A stretch of 5,889 bases of DNA from Pseudomonadota bacterium (lineage in GTDB: Bacteria > Pseudomonadota > Gammaproteobacteria > Xanthomonadales > Rhodanobacteraceae): contig JANXVS010000169.1 in the NCBI GenBank assembly GCA_025351555.1, forward strand, positions 1-5,889. The letters are read 5' to 3'. The notes under the pieces are model-generated. The model was not told the DNA's origin. It saw only the letters and a list, made by a program, of their open reading frames with translations, and ran no database searches. Shown here piece by piece: positions 1 to 5,889 of this stretch (within the stretch, counting starts at the first letter, position 1; each line of letters begins with the position of its first letter). The position numbers and the translations under genes are program-made.

Positions 1-348
1 GCGCTCGTCGGCGTTGCTGTCGGCGAGAATCTGACCGGTTGCGTAGTCCATCAGCACCCAGCTTTTTGCGCTCAGGGATGGTGGCGGCGGAGTCGGCACA
101 TTGATCGCGCCCGGATGCTGCGCGGCATTCGGCGTTGGCAGATTCGACCGCGTGGCAGCTGCATCGCTGGCCGGCGGCGGTGTCGATGCTTGTGTCTTGG
201 ATTGATCCGCGGGTGTCGCCGCGTTCTGTTGCGTTGTTGAAGGCTTGGCTTTCGCGTGTGTATGCGGGCGTGCGGCCAGGGCCGGCGTTGCGGCCGCGGC
301 GCACAAAACAAATAAAGTCACCAACGAGCAACGGTACAAAAGTTTCAT
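1..348 (-). CDS. dacA: D-alanyl-D-alanine carboxypeptidase (PBP5/6 family), N-terminal part only
   Basis: This is the first 116 residues of a periplasmic DD-carboxypeptidase, which removes the terminal D-Ala from pentapeptide stems and so limits cross-linking. The reading frame runs off the left edge. The ATG at 348 has a GGAA Shine-Dalgarno six bases upstream. Residues 1-25 form a signal peptide (MKLLYRC, a hydrophobic core, then a likely SPase I site after ALA25). Residues 27-91 are a low-complexity linker rich in Pro, Thr, Ala and Gln. The catalytic domain opens at residues 94-116 with AKSWVLMDYATGQILADSNA, the conserved segment that precedes the SxxK serine motif in this family. That motif, SxN, KTG and the C-terminal anchor all lie outside the window, so activity cannot be judged here. 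The position after rlpA matches dacA/dacC in related gammaproteobacteria. The family call is firm; the exact paralogue name is less certain. Confidence 0.9.
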   Translation of the reverse strand, partial: MKLLYRCSLVTLFVLCAAAATPALAARPHTHAKAKPSTTQQNAATPADQSKTQASTPPPASDAAATRSNLPTPNAAQHPGAINVPTPPPPSLSAKSWVLMDYATGQILADSNADER

Positions 349-366
349 CAGGGATTCCGTTTCAAG

Positions 367-395
367 ATTCAACCAGGCCAATTCGATCAAGACAA
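367..395 (-). promoter_or_regulatory. candidate sigma70-type promoter for dacA
   Basis: The 68-bp gap between the rlpA stop and the dacA start is visibly AT-richer than its surroundings. On the minus strand it contains TTGTCT (390-395) and TTGAAT (367-372), separated by exactly 17 bases. Each hexamer matches four of six consensus positions. Transcription from here would give a very short leader before the GGAA ribosome site. This is a pattern match only, and dacA may simply be read through from rlpA. Confidence 0.3.
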
Positions 396-416
396 TCTGA
401 TATGAGCAGCAGTTCT

Positions 417-1358
417 TCAATTATCCACTGCAACGCGCGGCTCACCTAGCCCCAGATCACGTAACCGTGGCGTCAGCCGGTCGGCGTCGTCCGCATCTTT
501 CAGCGGTCCCAGACGAACGCGTTGTACGGTTTTTGAGTTCACCTGAGCTTCGATCACCTGTACGTCGCCCAGATGCGCGGCGCGCACCTTGGCCGCGGCG
601 CGCTCTGCGTTGGGACGCTCGCTGAACGCGCCGACTTGCAAATATAGTGCGGGTTTGGGCGTTTTCTGTGGCGCGGCCGCAGCGGAGCTGCGCGTTGAGA
701 CCACCGTATTGCGGATCGGTTCCGCGCCGTGTTCCGGCGTTCTGTGATCAGGCGCGCTTCTATCAAGATGGGCCGGATCAATCCCGCGGACTTCGACCAT
801 CGCCGTGCCTTTCGGCCACACACCAAGCTTGACGGCGGCCACATACGACAGGTCGATGATGCGATTGCTCACGAACGGCCCGCGATCGTTGACGCGCACG
901 ATCACGCTGCGGCTGTTTTCCAGATTGGTCACGCGCACATAGGATGGCAGCGGCAAAGTTTTGCTCGCGGCGGTGTAGGCGTACATGTCGTAGCGCTCGA
1001 AATTCGAGGTCATATAGCCGTGGAACTTGTTGCCGTACCACGAGGCCAGCCCGCGCTCGAAATAGCCGTTCGCCGATGTCAGTACGCGATAGCTCTCGCC
1101 GAGCACCGAGTAGGGCGATTTGTTGCCGTACTGCGAGGGCGGCTCGGGTTTTGGCGCCGGTTCGGGAATCTTGTCGAGATCGGGGACTTGCTCCGGCGTG
1201 GAGTCGCGATCCTGCGCATAACGGCCGCCCGGCGCGCGCGCGGGCGCATGTGCGGGAGCTGCCGATTCCCCCGTAGGATGCGGCCGTGTCGCTGGACGAT
1301 GCACGCAGCCGCTCAGGCAAATCAGCGTCAGCGCGAAGGCCGCACGCGCTGCCTTCAT
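417..1358 (-). CDS. rlpA: RlpA-type septal/lateral-wall lipoprotein (DPBB plus SPOR domains), lytic transglycosylase family
   Basis: This 313-residue protein has a lipoprotein signal with lipobox LSGC at residues 15-18 (Cys18 lipidated), so it should be outer-membrane anchored. A Pro/Ala-rich linker spans about 20-80. The double-psi beta-barrel domain covers about 101-195 (GLASWYG at 103-109, RVNDRGPF at 155-162, RIIDLS at 166-171). A SPOR domain covers about 235-311 (LYLQVGAFS at 238-246) and is expected to bind glycan strands stripped of stem peptides. In Pseudomonas RlpA the residues recalled as needed for transglycosylase activity are Glu120, Asp123 and His131. Here the equivalents are Glu121, Asp124 and Ser132, so the histidine is missing, and the usual NGE is NFE. 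The ATG overlaps the mltB stop (ATGA). The GGAA Shine-Dalgarno lies 11 bases away, partly in the loop of a small hairpin. Identity is secure; catalytic activity is doubtful. Confidence 0.95.
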   Translation of the reverse strand: MKAARAAFALTLICLSGCVHRPATRPHPTGESAAPAHAPARAPGGRYAQDRDSTPEQVPDLDKIPEPAPKPEPPSQYGNKSPYSVLGESYRVLTSANGYFERGLASWYGNKFHGYMTSNFERYDMYAYTAASKTLPLPSYVRVTNLENSRSVIVRVNDRGPFVSNRIIDLSYVAAVKLGVWPKGTAMVEVRGIDPAHLDRSAPDHRTPEHGAEPIRNTVVSTRSSAAAAPQKTPKPALYLQVGAFSERPNAERAAAKVRAAHLGDVQVIEAQVNSKTVQRVRLGPLKDADDADRLTPRLRDLGLGEPRVAVDN

Positions 1359-2377
1359 GGCGCTGGCGATTCCGCCATGGCTGCGGCGATCGCCTGACTC
1401 AACTGGTAGACCGCCAGGCTATACAGCGGGCTCTTGTTGTAGCGCGAGATGGCGTAGAAGTTCTCGAAGGTGATCCAGACCTCCGGCCCGTCCGCGCCTT
1501 CCAGCGTGATCAAGGTGGCCGGTGTCATCGGATCGGGCTTGATTGAATCGGGTTTCACTTCAGTCGTATAGCCCCATTCGTTGAGCTGCTGCAGCGGGTA
1601 GACGGGTTCGAGTCCCGCCGGCGCGAGTGTGCGCGCGGTCGCGGCGACGCTGGCGCGCAACGCGACCGGGCCGCCTTTCTGCCAGCCGTGGGCGACAAAA
1701 TAATTGGCCACGCTGGCGCAGACGTCGGGCAGAGAATTCCACAAATCCACTTTTCCATCGCCGTCGCCGTCGCGCGCGAAGTGGGCGATGCTCGACGGCA
1801 TGAACTGGCCCCAGCCCATCGCTCCGGCGTAGGAGCCCATCAGTTCTTCCGGCGCGTAGGGAAAGCTCGGACTGCGCAGCGTGAATAGCTGGGCCAACTC
1901 GCCACGGAAAAAATCCTGGCGTGGCGGATAGTAGAACGCGAGCGTGGTCAGCGCATCGAGCACATGGTAGCGCCCGGTGACGCGGCCGTAGTTCGTCTCC
2001 ACGCCCAGAATCGTGACGATCAATTCTGCCGGCACCCCGAATTCGGTTTCGGTACGCTTGAGTAGCGCAGCGTTGGCGCGATAGAACGCTGCGCCATCGG
2101 TGATACGACGTTCGGTCACGAAGATCGGCCGGTAATCCTTCCACGGCTTGGCCTCGGCCGGACGCGTAATCGCGTCGATGATGGTTTGCTGATAGCGCGC
2201 CTTGGCCAGGGTGGCGAGAACGTCGGTTTGATTCAGGCCGTGGTCGCGCGCCAGCGCCTGCGCGAACTGCTGTTCGGCTGCGGCCACGGCAGCCGCATCG
2301 GGAACGGCCGCGTGGGCTGCTGCGACAGTGAGCAGCAGGCCGCAGCACAAAGTATAAAAATTAGCAAAACCCGACAT
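1355..2377 (-). CDS. mltB: MltB/SltB1-family lytic murein transglycosylase (GH103), apparently soluble periplasmic
   Basis: This 340-residue enzyme should cleave the MurNAc-GlcNAc bond of peptidoglycan, forming 1,6-anhydroMurNAc ends. The catalytic glutamate is Glu127 in ILGVETNYG (123-131). The AGAMGWGQFMPSS block (184-196) is the MltB signature. DGDGDGKVDLWN (203-214) matches the EF-hand-like calcium loop known in E. coli Slt35. SISRYN-type C-terminal sequence AISRYNKSPLYSLAVYQL (309-326) also fits. Residues 1-24 look like a signal peptide ending AHA-A. There is no lipobox, unlike E. coli MltB, so it resembles soluble SltB1 of Pseudomonas. The n-region (MSGFANFYTLCC) has no Lys or Arg, which is odd. 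No ATG, GTG or TTG lies between the ATG at 2377 and the in-frame stop upstream, so the start is essentially forced despite a weak Shine-Dalgarno. It lies 57 bp after rodA and overlaps rlpA by four bases. Confidence 0.94.
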   Translation of the reverse strand: MSGFANFYTLCCGLLLTVAAAHAAVPDAAAVAAAEQQFAQALARDHGLNQTDVLATLAKARYQQTIIDAITRPAEAKPWKDYRPIFVTERRITDGAAFYRANAALLKRTETEFGVPAELIVTILGVETNYGRVTGRYHVLDALTTLAFYYPPRQDFFRGELAQLFTLRSPSFPYAPEELMGSYAGAMGWGQFMPSSIAHFARDGDGDGKVDLWNSLPDVCASVANYFVAHGWQKGGPVALRASVAATARTLAPAGLEPVYPLQQLNEWGYTTEVKPDSIKPDPMTPATLITLEGADGPEVWITFENFYAISRYNKSPLYSLAVYQLSQAIAAAMAESPAP

Positions 2378-2404
2378 TGAAAAAATCCGGATCGCCTTGC
2401 ATGG

Positions 2405-2431
2405 CGCTGCGTGCTAGGTTAGCACGCAGCA
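2405..2431 (-). other. perfect inverted repeat / RNA hairpin between rodA and mltB
   Basis: GCTGCGTGCTA (2406-2416) and TAGCACGCAGC (2420-2430) are perfect reverse complements separated by three bases, giving an 11-bp stem with a 3-nt loop. It begins five bases after the rodA stop codon and lies wholly within the 57-bp gap before mltB. On the transcribed strand a run of six T follows only 20 bases after the stem, so it is not a canonical intrinsic terminator. Possible roles are a partial terminator, a 3'-end stabiliser or RNA processing signal, or a protein-binding palindrome. The structure is certain; its role is not known. Confidence 0.6.
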
Positions 2432-2434
2432 CGC

Positions 2435-3553
2435 TCATCTCGGCAGCAACTTGCGGTGGCCGTGGATCGACATCAGCACGCCAAAGCCGGCCAGCAGTGA
2501 CACGGCCGACGTGCCGCCATAGCTGATCAAGGGCAGCGGTACGCCGACCACAGGCAACAGGCCCGTGATCATGCCGCCGTTGACCATCACATAGACGAAG
2601 AACGCCATGCTGATCGCGCCGGCGAGCAGGCGCGAATAGGTGTCGCGCGCATTTGCCGCAATCATCAGGCCGCGGCCGACGATAAACAGATACAACACGA
2701 TCAGGGCGATCACGCCGATCAATCCCCATTCCTCGGAAAACACGGCGAACACGAAATCGGTGGTGTGTTCGGGCAGGAATTCCAGCCGCGATTGCGTGCC
2801 GTGATGCCAGCCCTTGCCGAACCAGCCGCCGGAACCAACCGCGATCTCGGACTGGATGATGTGCCAGCCGTTGCCGAGCGGATCGGATTCCGGATCCAGA
2901 AACATGCGCAGACGATTCTTCTGGTATTCGTGCATGAAATGCCAGGCCACCGGTGCCGCGCCCGCGGCTGCGCCTAGCACCAGTACGATCCGCCACCAAG
3001 CCAGGCCCGCAAGGAATACCGCGAACACGCCGCTGGCAGCGACCAGCAGGGCGGTACCCAGATCGGGCTGTTTTGCGATCAATAGTGCCGGGGCGCCGAT
3101 CAGCAAGGCGACGGCAGCAAGGGAAAGCCAGCGCGGCGGCAATTCGCGCGCGTGCAGATACCAGGCGACCATCATCGGCAAGGTCAGCTTGACCAACTCG
3201 GACGGTTGAAAACGCATGACCCCGAGATTGAGCCAGCGATGGGCGCCACGCCCCTGGCCGAGCACGGCGACGGCGACCAGCAGCAGCAGGCTGGCGGCAT
3301 ATAGCCACGGCGTCCAGTTGCGCAGTACCGAGGGCGGAATGCGTGCAATCGCCAGCATCAGCACGCCGCCGAGCAGGAAGCGCGCCGCCTGACTGAGCAC
3401 CAGGTGCCGGTCCAGGTCGCTCGCACTATACAAAGTCACAAGTCCACAAAGCGCCAAAAGCAGCAGCGCGGCGATCAGCGGCAGATCGAAATATGGGCGC
3501 CGCAGCGCGCGCAACGCCCATAGCTGCAGACGCAAGACGATGTTGCGGTTCAT
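2435..3553 (-). CDS. rodA: RodA, SEDS-family peptidoglycan glycosyltransferase of the elongasome
   Basis: This 372-residue polytopic membrane protein polymerises lipid II into glycan strands during side-wall growth, working as a pair with PBP2. The length matches E. coli RodA (about 370). About ten hydrophobic segments run from residue 22 to the end. Family landmarks are ARFLLGG (57-63), the loop motif GRGAHRWLNLG (101-111), FQPSELVKL (115-123), KQPDLGTALL (161-170) and GVPLPLISYGGTS (337-349). The catalytic aspartate is Asp266 in FLPEHTTDFVFAVFSEEWG (259-277), matching Asp262 of E. coli RodA. The start is the ATG at 3553, which overlaps the mrdA stop in ATGA. The open frame continues upstream inside mrdA, but that extension is an out-of-frame shadow of mrdA with no RodA-like sequence. 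Also known as mrdB. Confidence 0.97.
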   Translation of the reverse strand: MNRNIVLRLQLWALRALRRPYFDLPLIAALLLLALCGLVTLYSASDLDRHLVLSQAARFLLGGVLMLAIARIPPSVLRNWTPWLYAASLLLLVAVAVLGQGRGAHRWLNLGVMRFQPSELVKLTLPMMVAWYLHARELPPRWLSLAAVALLIGAPALLIAKQPDLGTALLVAASGVFAVFLAGLAWWRIVLVLGAAAGAAPVAWHFMHEYQKNRLRMFLDPESDPLGNGWHIIQSEIAVGSGGWFGKGWHHGTQSRLEFLPEHTTDFVFAVFSEEWGLIGVIALIVLYLFIVGRGLMIAANARDTYSRLLAGAISMAFFVYVMVNGGMITGLLPVVGVPLPLISYGGTSAVSLLAGFGVLMSIHGHRKLLPR

Positions 3554-5436
3554 GTCGGCCCGCCCGCAGTACGTACGTTGTCGTCGTCCTTGAGCCACGC
3601 GTCGAGCATCTTGCGCGCGATCGGCGCGGCGTCGTGGGCGCCGCTGCGGCCGGCTTCGAGCGCGACGATCACGGCGATGCGCGCGTCGTCCGCCGGTGCG
3701 AACGCCTCGAACAGTACCTGATGGCGCTCGATCGGTGCTGTGCTGATGCTGGTCCAGGTCTCGTCGGTGCGCGAATAGCGCTCGGCGGTGCCGGTCTTGC
3801 CGGCGATCACATACGGGAAACCCGTGCCCAGACCATTCGCTGTGCCGCCGCCGTTGACCACTGCGATCATGCCTTGCTCGACCGGAATCCAGTTTGCTGC
3901 ATTGTGGATAATGCTCGGATCCGCAGGCACGGTCGCGATCACCTGCGCTGGCGTATTGAGCCCGTCCTGGATCGCACGCAGCAGATGCGGCGGGTGGCGC
4001 ACGCCGCGCGCAGCGAGGATCGACGCCGCCTGCGCCAACTGGATCGGCGTGATCACCCAATAGCCCTGGCCGATGCCGGCGATCACGGTTTCGCCGGGAT
4101 AGAAGGCCTGATTCAGGCGCCCGCGCTTCCATTCGCGCGACGGCAGCACGCCCGCGCTTTCGCCGAGCAGATCGATGCCGGTGGGTTTGCCGAAACCGAA
4201 CTTGCTCATCCAGCCGCTGAAGCGGTCGATGCCCATGTCCAGCGCGAGCGAATAGAAATAGGTATTTACCGACTGCGCGATCGCCTGCACCAGGTCGACG
4301 CGGCCATGGCCGCCGCGTTTGTCGTCGCGATAACCGCGCGATTGTCCGGGAATGAAGAATTCACCGACGGACAACACCGTGTCGTCGGGCCGGCGCAATC
4401 CCAATTCGAGGCCACCCAGCGCCACGTAGGGTTTCACCGTCGAGCCCGGCGTGTAGCCGGCAGCGATGGCGCGGTCAAGCAGAGGCTTGTCCGGCGCATT
4501 CAACAAAGTGGAATAATCCACTTTGCCGATGCCGTTGACGAACAGGTTGGGATCGAAGCTCGGCACGCTGACCATCGCCAGCACTTCGCCGTTACGCGGA
4601 TCGATCGCGACCGCTGCGCCGGCGCGGCCCTCAAACGCGTCTTCGGCAACACGCTGCAGGCGCGCGTCGATGGAAAGGTACAGGTTCTTGCCTGGCGTCG
4701 ATGCCACCCGTTCGATCACGCGCAGCGGGCGCTTGTCGACGTTGACCTCGACCAGGTCGTAGCCCGGCTCGCCGTGCAGCGCGTCCTCGTAGGAGCGTTC
4801 GATGCCGGTCTTGCCGATGTGGGTGGTGCCGGCGTAGCGCAGGGCATTGAGCTTGTCCGCGTCAGCCGCGTCGATGCGGCCGACATAGCCCACCAGATGC
4901 GCGAACTGCTCGCCCTGTGGATAGGCGCGGGTGAGATACGGCACCACATCGACACCGGGAAAGCGCCAGCGCTCGGTCGAAAATCGTGCGATCTCGTCTT
5001 CGGACAGCTTGAATCGCAAGGGGATACTTTCAAACGTGTGCTTGGCTTTGCGCAGCGCGTCGAAATGCTCGATGTCGTCATCGGACAGCGCCACCACGGC
5101 ACCCAGATCGGCGAGCATGGCGCTCAAGTCCTTGATCTGTTCCGGCACGACTTCCAGGCGGAACGCGGCAATGTTGTCGGCGAGCAGCACGCCGTTGCGG
5201 TCGTAGATCAGGCCGCGCGTCGGCGCGACCCGGCGCACCGAGATGCGATTGGAATCCGAGCGCGCACTGAATTCGCTGTGGCGGGTGATCTGCAGATACG
5301 CAAAACGCGCACCGAGCAGCAGCAGACACAGGGTGATCAGCGCGAAGCCGGCGATCGCACGCGCGCGAAAGCTGGCAGATTCGTGCTGGGCATCCTTGAT
5401 CCGCTTGCGCGAATTGCTGGCGGGCCGGCGGCTCAC
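3550..5436 (-). CDS. mrdA: Penicillin-binding protein 2, elongasome transpeptidase
   Basis: This 628-residue class B PBP (E. coli PBP2 is 633) cross-links glycan strands made by RodA in the lateral wall. It has a short basic cytoplasmic tail, one transmembrane anchor (about 25-50), and a pedestal/dimerisation region (about 55-240) containing RGLIYDRNGVLLADN (74-88). The transpeptidase domain follows. All active-site motifs are present: STVK with nucleophile Ser332 and Lys335, SVN (389-391), and KTGT (547-550). The start is GTG at 5436: an in-frame stop lies two codons upstream and no later start would keep the membrane anchor. This GTG overlaps the mreD stop (GTGA), and the gene's own stop overlaps the rodA ATG, so translation of all three is probably coupled. 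The name pbpA is used for the same gene in Pseudomonas. No truncation or missing catalytic residue is seen. Confidence 0.97.
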   Translation of the reverse strand: MSRRPASNSRKRIKDAQHESASFRARAIAGFALITLCLLLLGARFAYLQITRHSEFSARSDSNRISVRRVAPTRGLIYDRNGVLLADNIAAFRLEVVPEQIKDLSAMLADLGAVVALSDDDIEHFDALRKAKHTFESIPLRFKLSEDEIARFSTERWRFPGVDVVPYLTRAYPQGEQFAHLVGYVGRIDAADADKLNALRYAGTTHIGKTGIERSYEDALHGEPGYDLVEVNVDKRPLRVIERVASTPGKNLYLSIDARLQRVAEDAFEGRAGAAVAIDPRNGEVLAMVSVPSFDPNLFVNGIGKVDYSTLLNAPDKPLLDRAIAAGYTPGSTVKPYVALGGLELGLRRPDDTVLSVGEFFIPGQSRGYRDDKRGGHGRVDLVQAIAQSVNTYFYSLALDMGIDRFSGWMSKFGFGKPTGIDLLGESAGVLPSREWKRGRLNQAFYPGETVIAGIGQGYWVITPIQLAQAASILAARGVRHPPHLLRAIQDGLNTPAQVIATVPADPSIIHNAANWIPVEQGMIAVVNGGGTANGLGTGFPYVIAGKTGTAERYSRTDETWTSISTAPIERHQVLFEAFAPADDARIAVIVALEAGRSGAHDAAPIARKMLDAWLKDDDNVRTAGGPT

Positions 5437-5889
5437 GACTCATGCACGCGCAGGCGTGCGCGCATGTCATCGAACAACAGGAACAGCCACGGCCATGCCA
5501 GCATGCCGGCGACGGGTGCGAGCCAGAACGCGGCGGGGGGTGACGGTTCACCGGCACAGGCGCGTATCATCAGCAACACGATGCGATCGTTGATCAGCAG
5601 GACGAACAACGCGAGTGATTGTTGCCACATCGGAAATAAGCGCAGACGCGAGCGAAAGCGCAGGATGATGAAACAAAGTATACAAAGCCGCAACGCCTGT
5701 TCGCCAAGCAATTCGCCGGTGAGAGTGTCGCCGATCAGACCCAGGACGAAGGCCAGGCCCAGGCCGACGCGTTCCGGCGTTTCCAATGCCCAGTAAACCA
5801 GGATCAGCGCCAGCCAATACGGCTTGAACGGCAGCAGCGCTTGCGGCAGCGGCATCAGTTGCAAGAGGAAACACAGCACGATGCTGCCC
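5433..5889 (-). CDS. mreD: MreD, rod-shape-determining inner-membrane protein, start outside the window
   Basis: At least 151 residues are visible. The frame stays open to the right edge, so the true start lies beyond it. A GTG at 5879 is not believable as the start, because homology to E. coli MreD begins upstream of it and roughly 10-15 residues are missing. The protein is almost wholly hydrophobic, with about five membrane segments. Recognisable family blocks are LLQLMPLP near the N-terminus, FKPYWLALILVYWALETP, GLIGDTLTGELLGEQAL (the GxxxD...G..LG..AL pattern) and a C-terminal WPWLFLLFDDMRARL. MreD joins MreC, MreB, RodZ, PBP2 and RodA in the elongasome and is needed for rod shape. mreC and mreB are expected just outside the window. 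It overlaps mrdA by four bases. Confidence 0.93.
   Translation of the reverse strand, partial: GSIVLCFLLQLMPLPQALLPFKPYWLALILVYWALETPERVGLGLAFVLGLIGDTLTGELLGEQALRLCILCFIILRFRSRLRLFPMWQQSLALFVLLINDRIVLLMIRACAGEPSPPAAFWLAPVAGMLAWPWLFLLFDDMRARLRVHES

Noticed and set aside
349..416. Possible terminator after rlpA
   Set aside because: Only a weak bulged stem (ATCAGA/TCTTGAT) is visible, with no T-run after it.
1385..1394. Palindrome GGCGATCGCC in the 3' end of mltB
   Set aside because: It is a single short GC-rich palindrome in coding sequence, explained by the Ala-Ile-Ala codons, with no second copy noted nearby.
729..1397. Open frame of 222 codons on the plus strand opposite rlpA
   Set aside because: It is antisense to a well-supported rlpA, crosses the rlpA-mltB junction, and has no family-like sequence.
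3554..4132. Upstream extension of the rodA reading frame inside mrdA
   Set aside because: The extension is arginine-rich out-of-frame sequence of mrdA; RodA similarity begins at the ATG at 3553 and the ATGA overlap is a standard junction.
5437..5557. ATG at 5443, seven bases upstream of the mrdA GTG, and the open frame through it
   Set aside because: It is out of frame with mrdA, and the resulting protein has no PBP2 features. The in-frame GTG at 5436 is the only start that keeps the membrane anchor.
3493..5796. A 767-codon open frame on the plus strand opposite mrdA and mreD
   Set aside because: Long antisense frames are common opposite high-GC genes because of third-position bias. The translation is His/Arg/Asp/Ala-rich with no recognisable domain, while the minus strand holds intact mrdA, mreD and part of rodA with all expected motifs.

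Overview
The window is one co-directional block of cell-wall genes, all on the minus strand. Read 5'->3' on that strand the order is mreD (5' end cut by the right edge), mrdA (penicillin-binding protein 2), rodA/mrdB (SEDS glycosyltransferase), an MltB-type lytic transglycosylase, rlpA, and dacA (3' end cut by the left edge). High GC content and this order point to a gammaproteobacterium. I infer the Xanthomonadales (Lysobacterales), perhaps Rhodanobacteraceae, where I recall mreBCD being followed directly by mrdA-rodA-mltB-rlpA-dacA. In Pseudomonas, as I recall it, the same pbpA-rodA-sltB1-rlpA-dacC run is separate from mreBCD. The taxonomic call rests on memory and has not been searched.

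Layout: mreD (5433 to the right edge) overlaps mrdA (3550-5436) by four bases (GTGA). mrdA overlaps rodA (2435-3553) by four bases (ATGA). rodA is followed by a 57-bp gap holding a perfect 11-bp inverted repeat. mltB (1355-2377) overlaps rlpA (417-1358) by four bases (ATGA). A 68-bp AT-richer gap with a plausible promoter precedes dacA (1-348, N-terminal 116 residues only). No stretch over 300 bases lacks a gene, and I see no RNA genes, mobile elements or CRISPR arrays.

Functionally this is the rod-shape (elongasome) operon. MreD is the membrane link to the MreB/MreC scaffold. RodA polymerises lipid II into glycan strands and PBP2 cross-links them. The MltB-like enzyme and RlpA act on glycan strands, and DacA trims pentapeptide stems. 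The overlapping start/stop codons imply translational coupling of MreD-PBP2-RodA and of MltB-RlpA.

I did not find an undescribed system. The observations most worth a second look are: an RlpA whose usual conserved histidine in the double-psi beta-barrel site is serine; the rodA-mltB hairpin; an unusually long Pro/Ala/Thr-rich linker in DacA; and a non-lipoprotein MltB homologue with an uncharged signal-peptide n-region.
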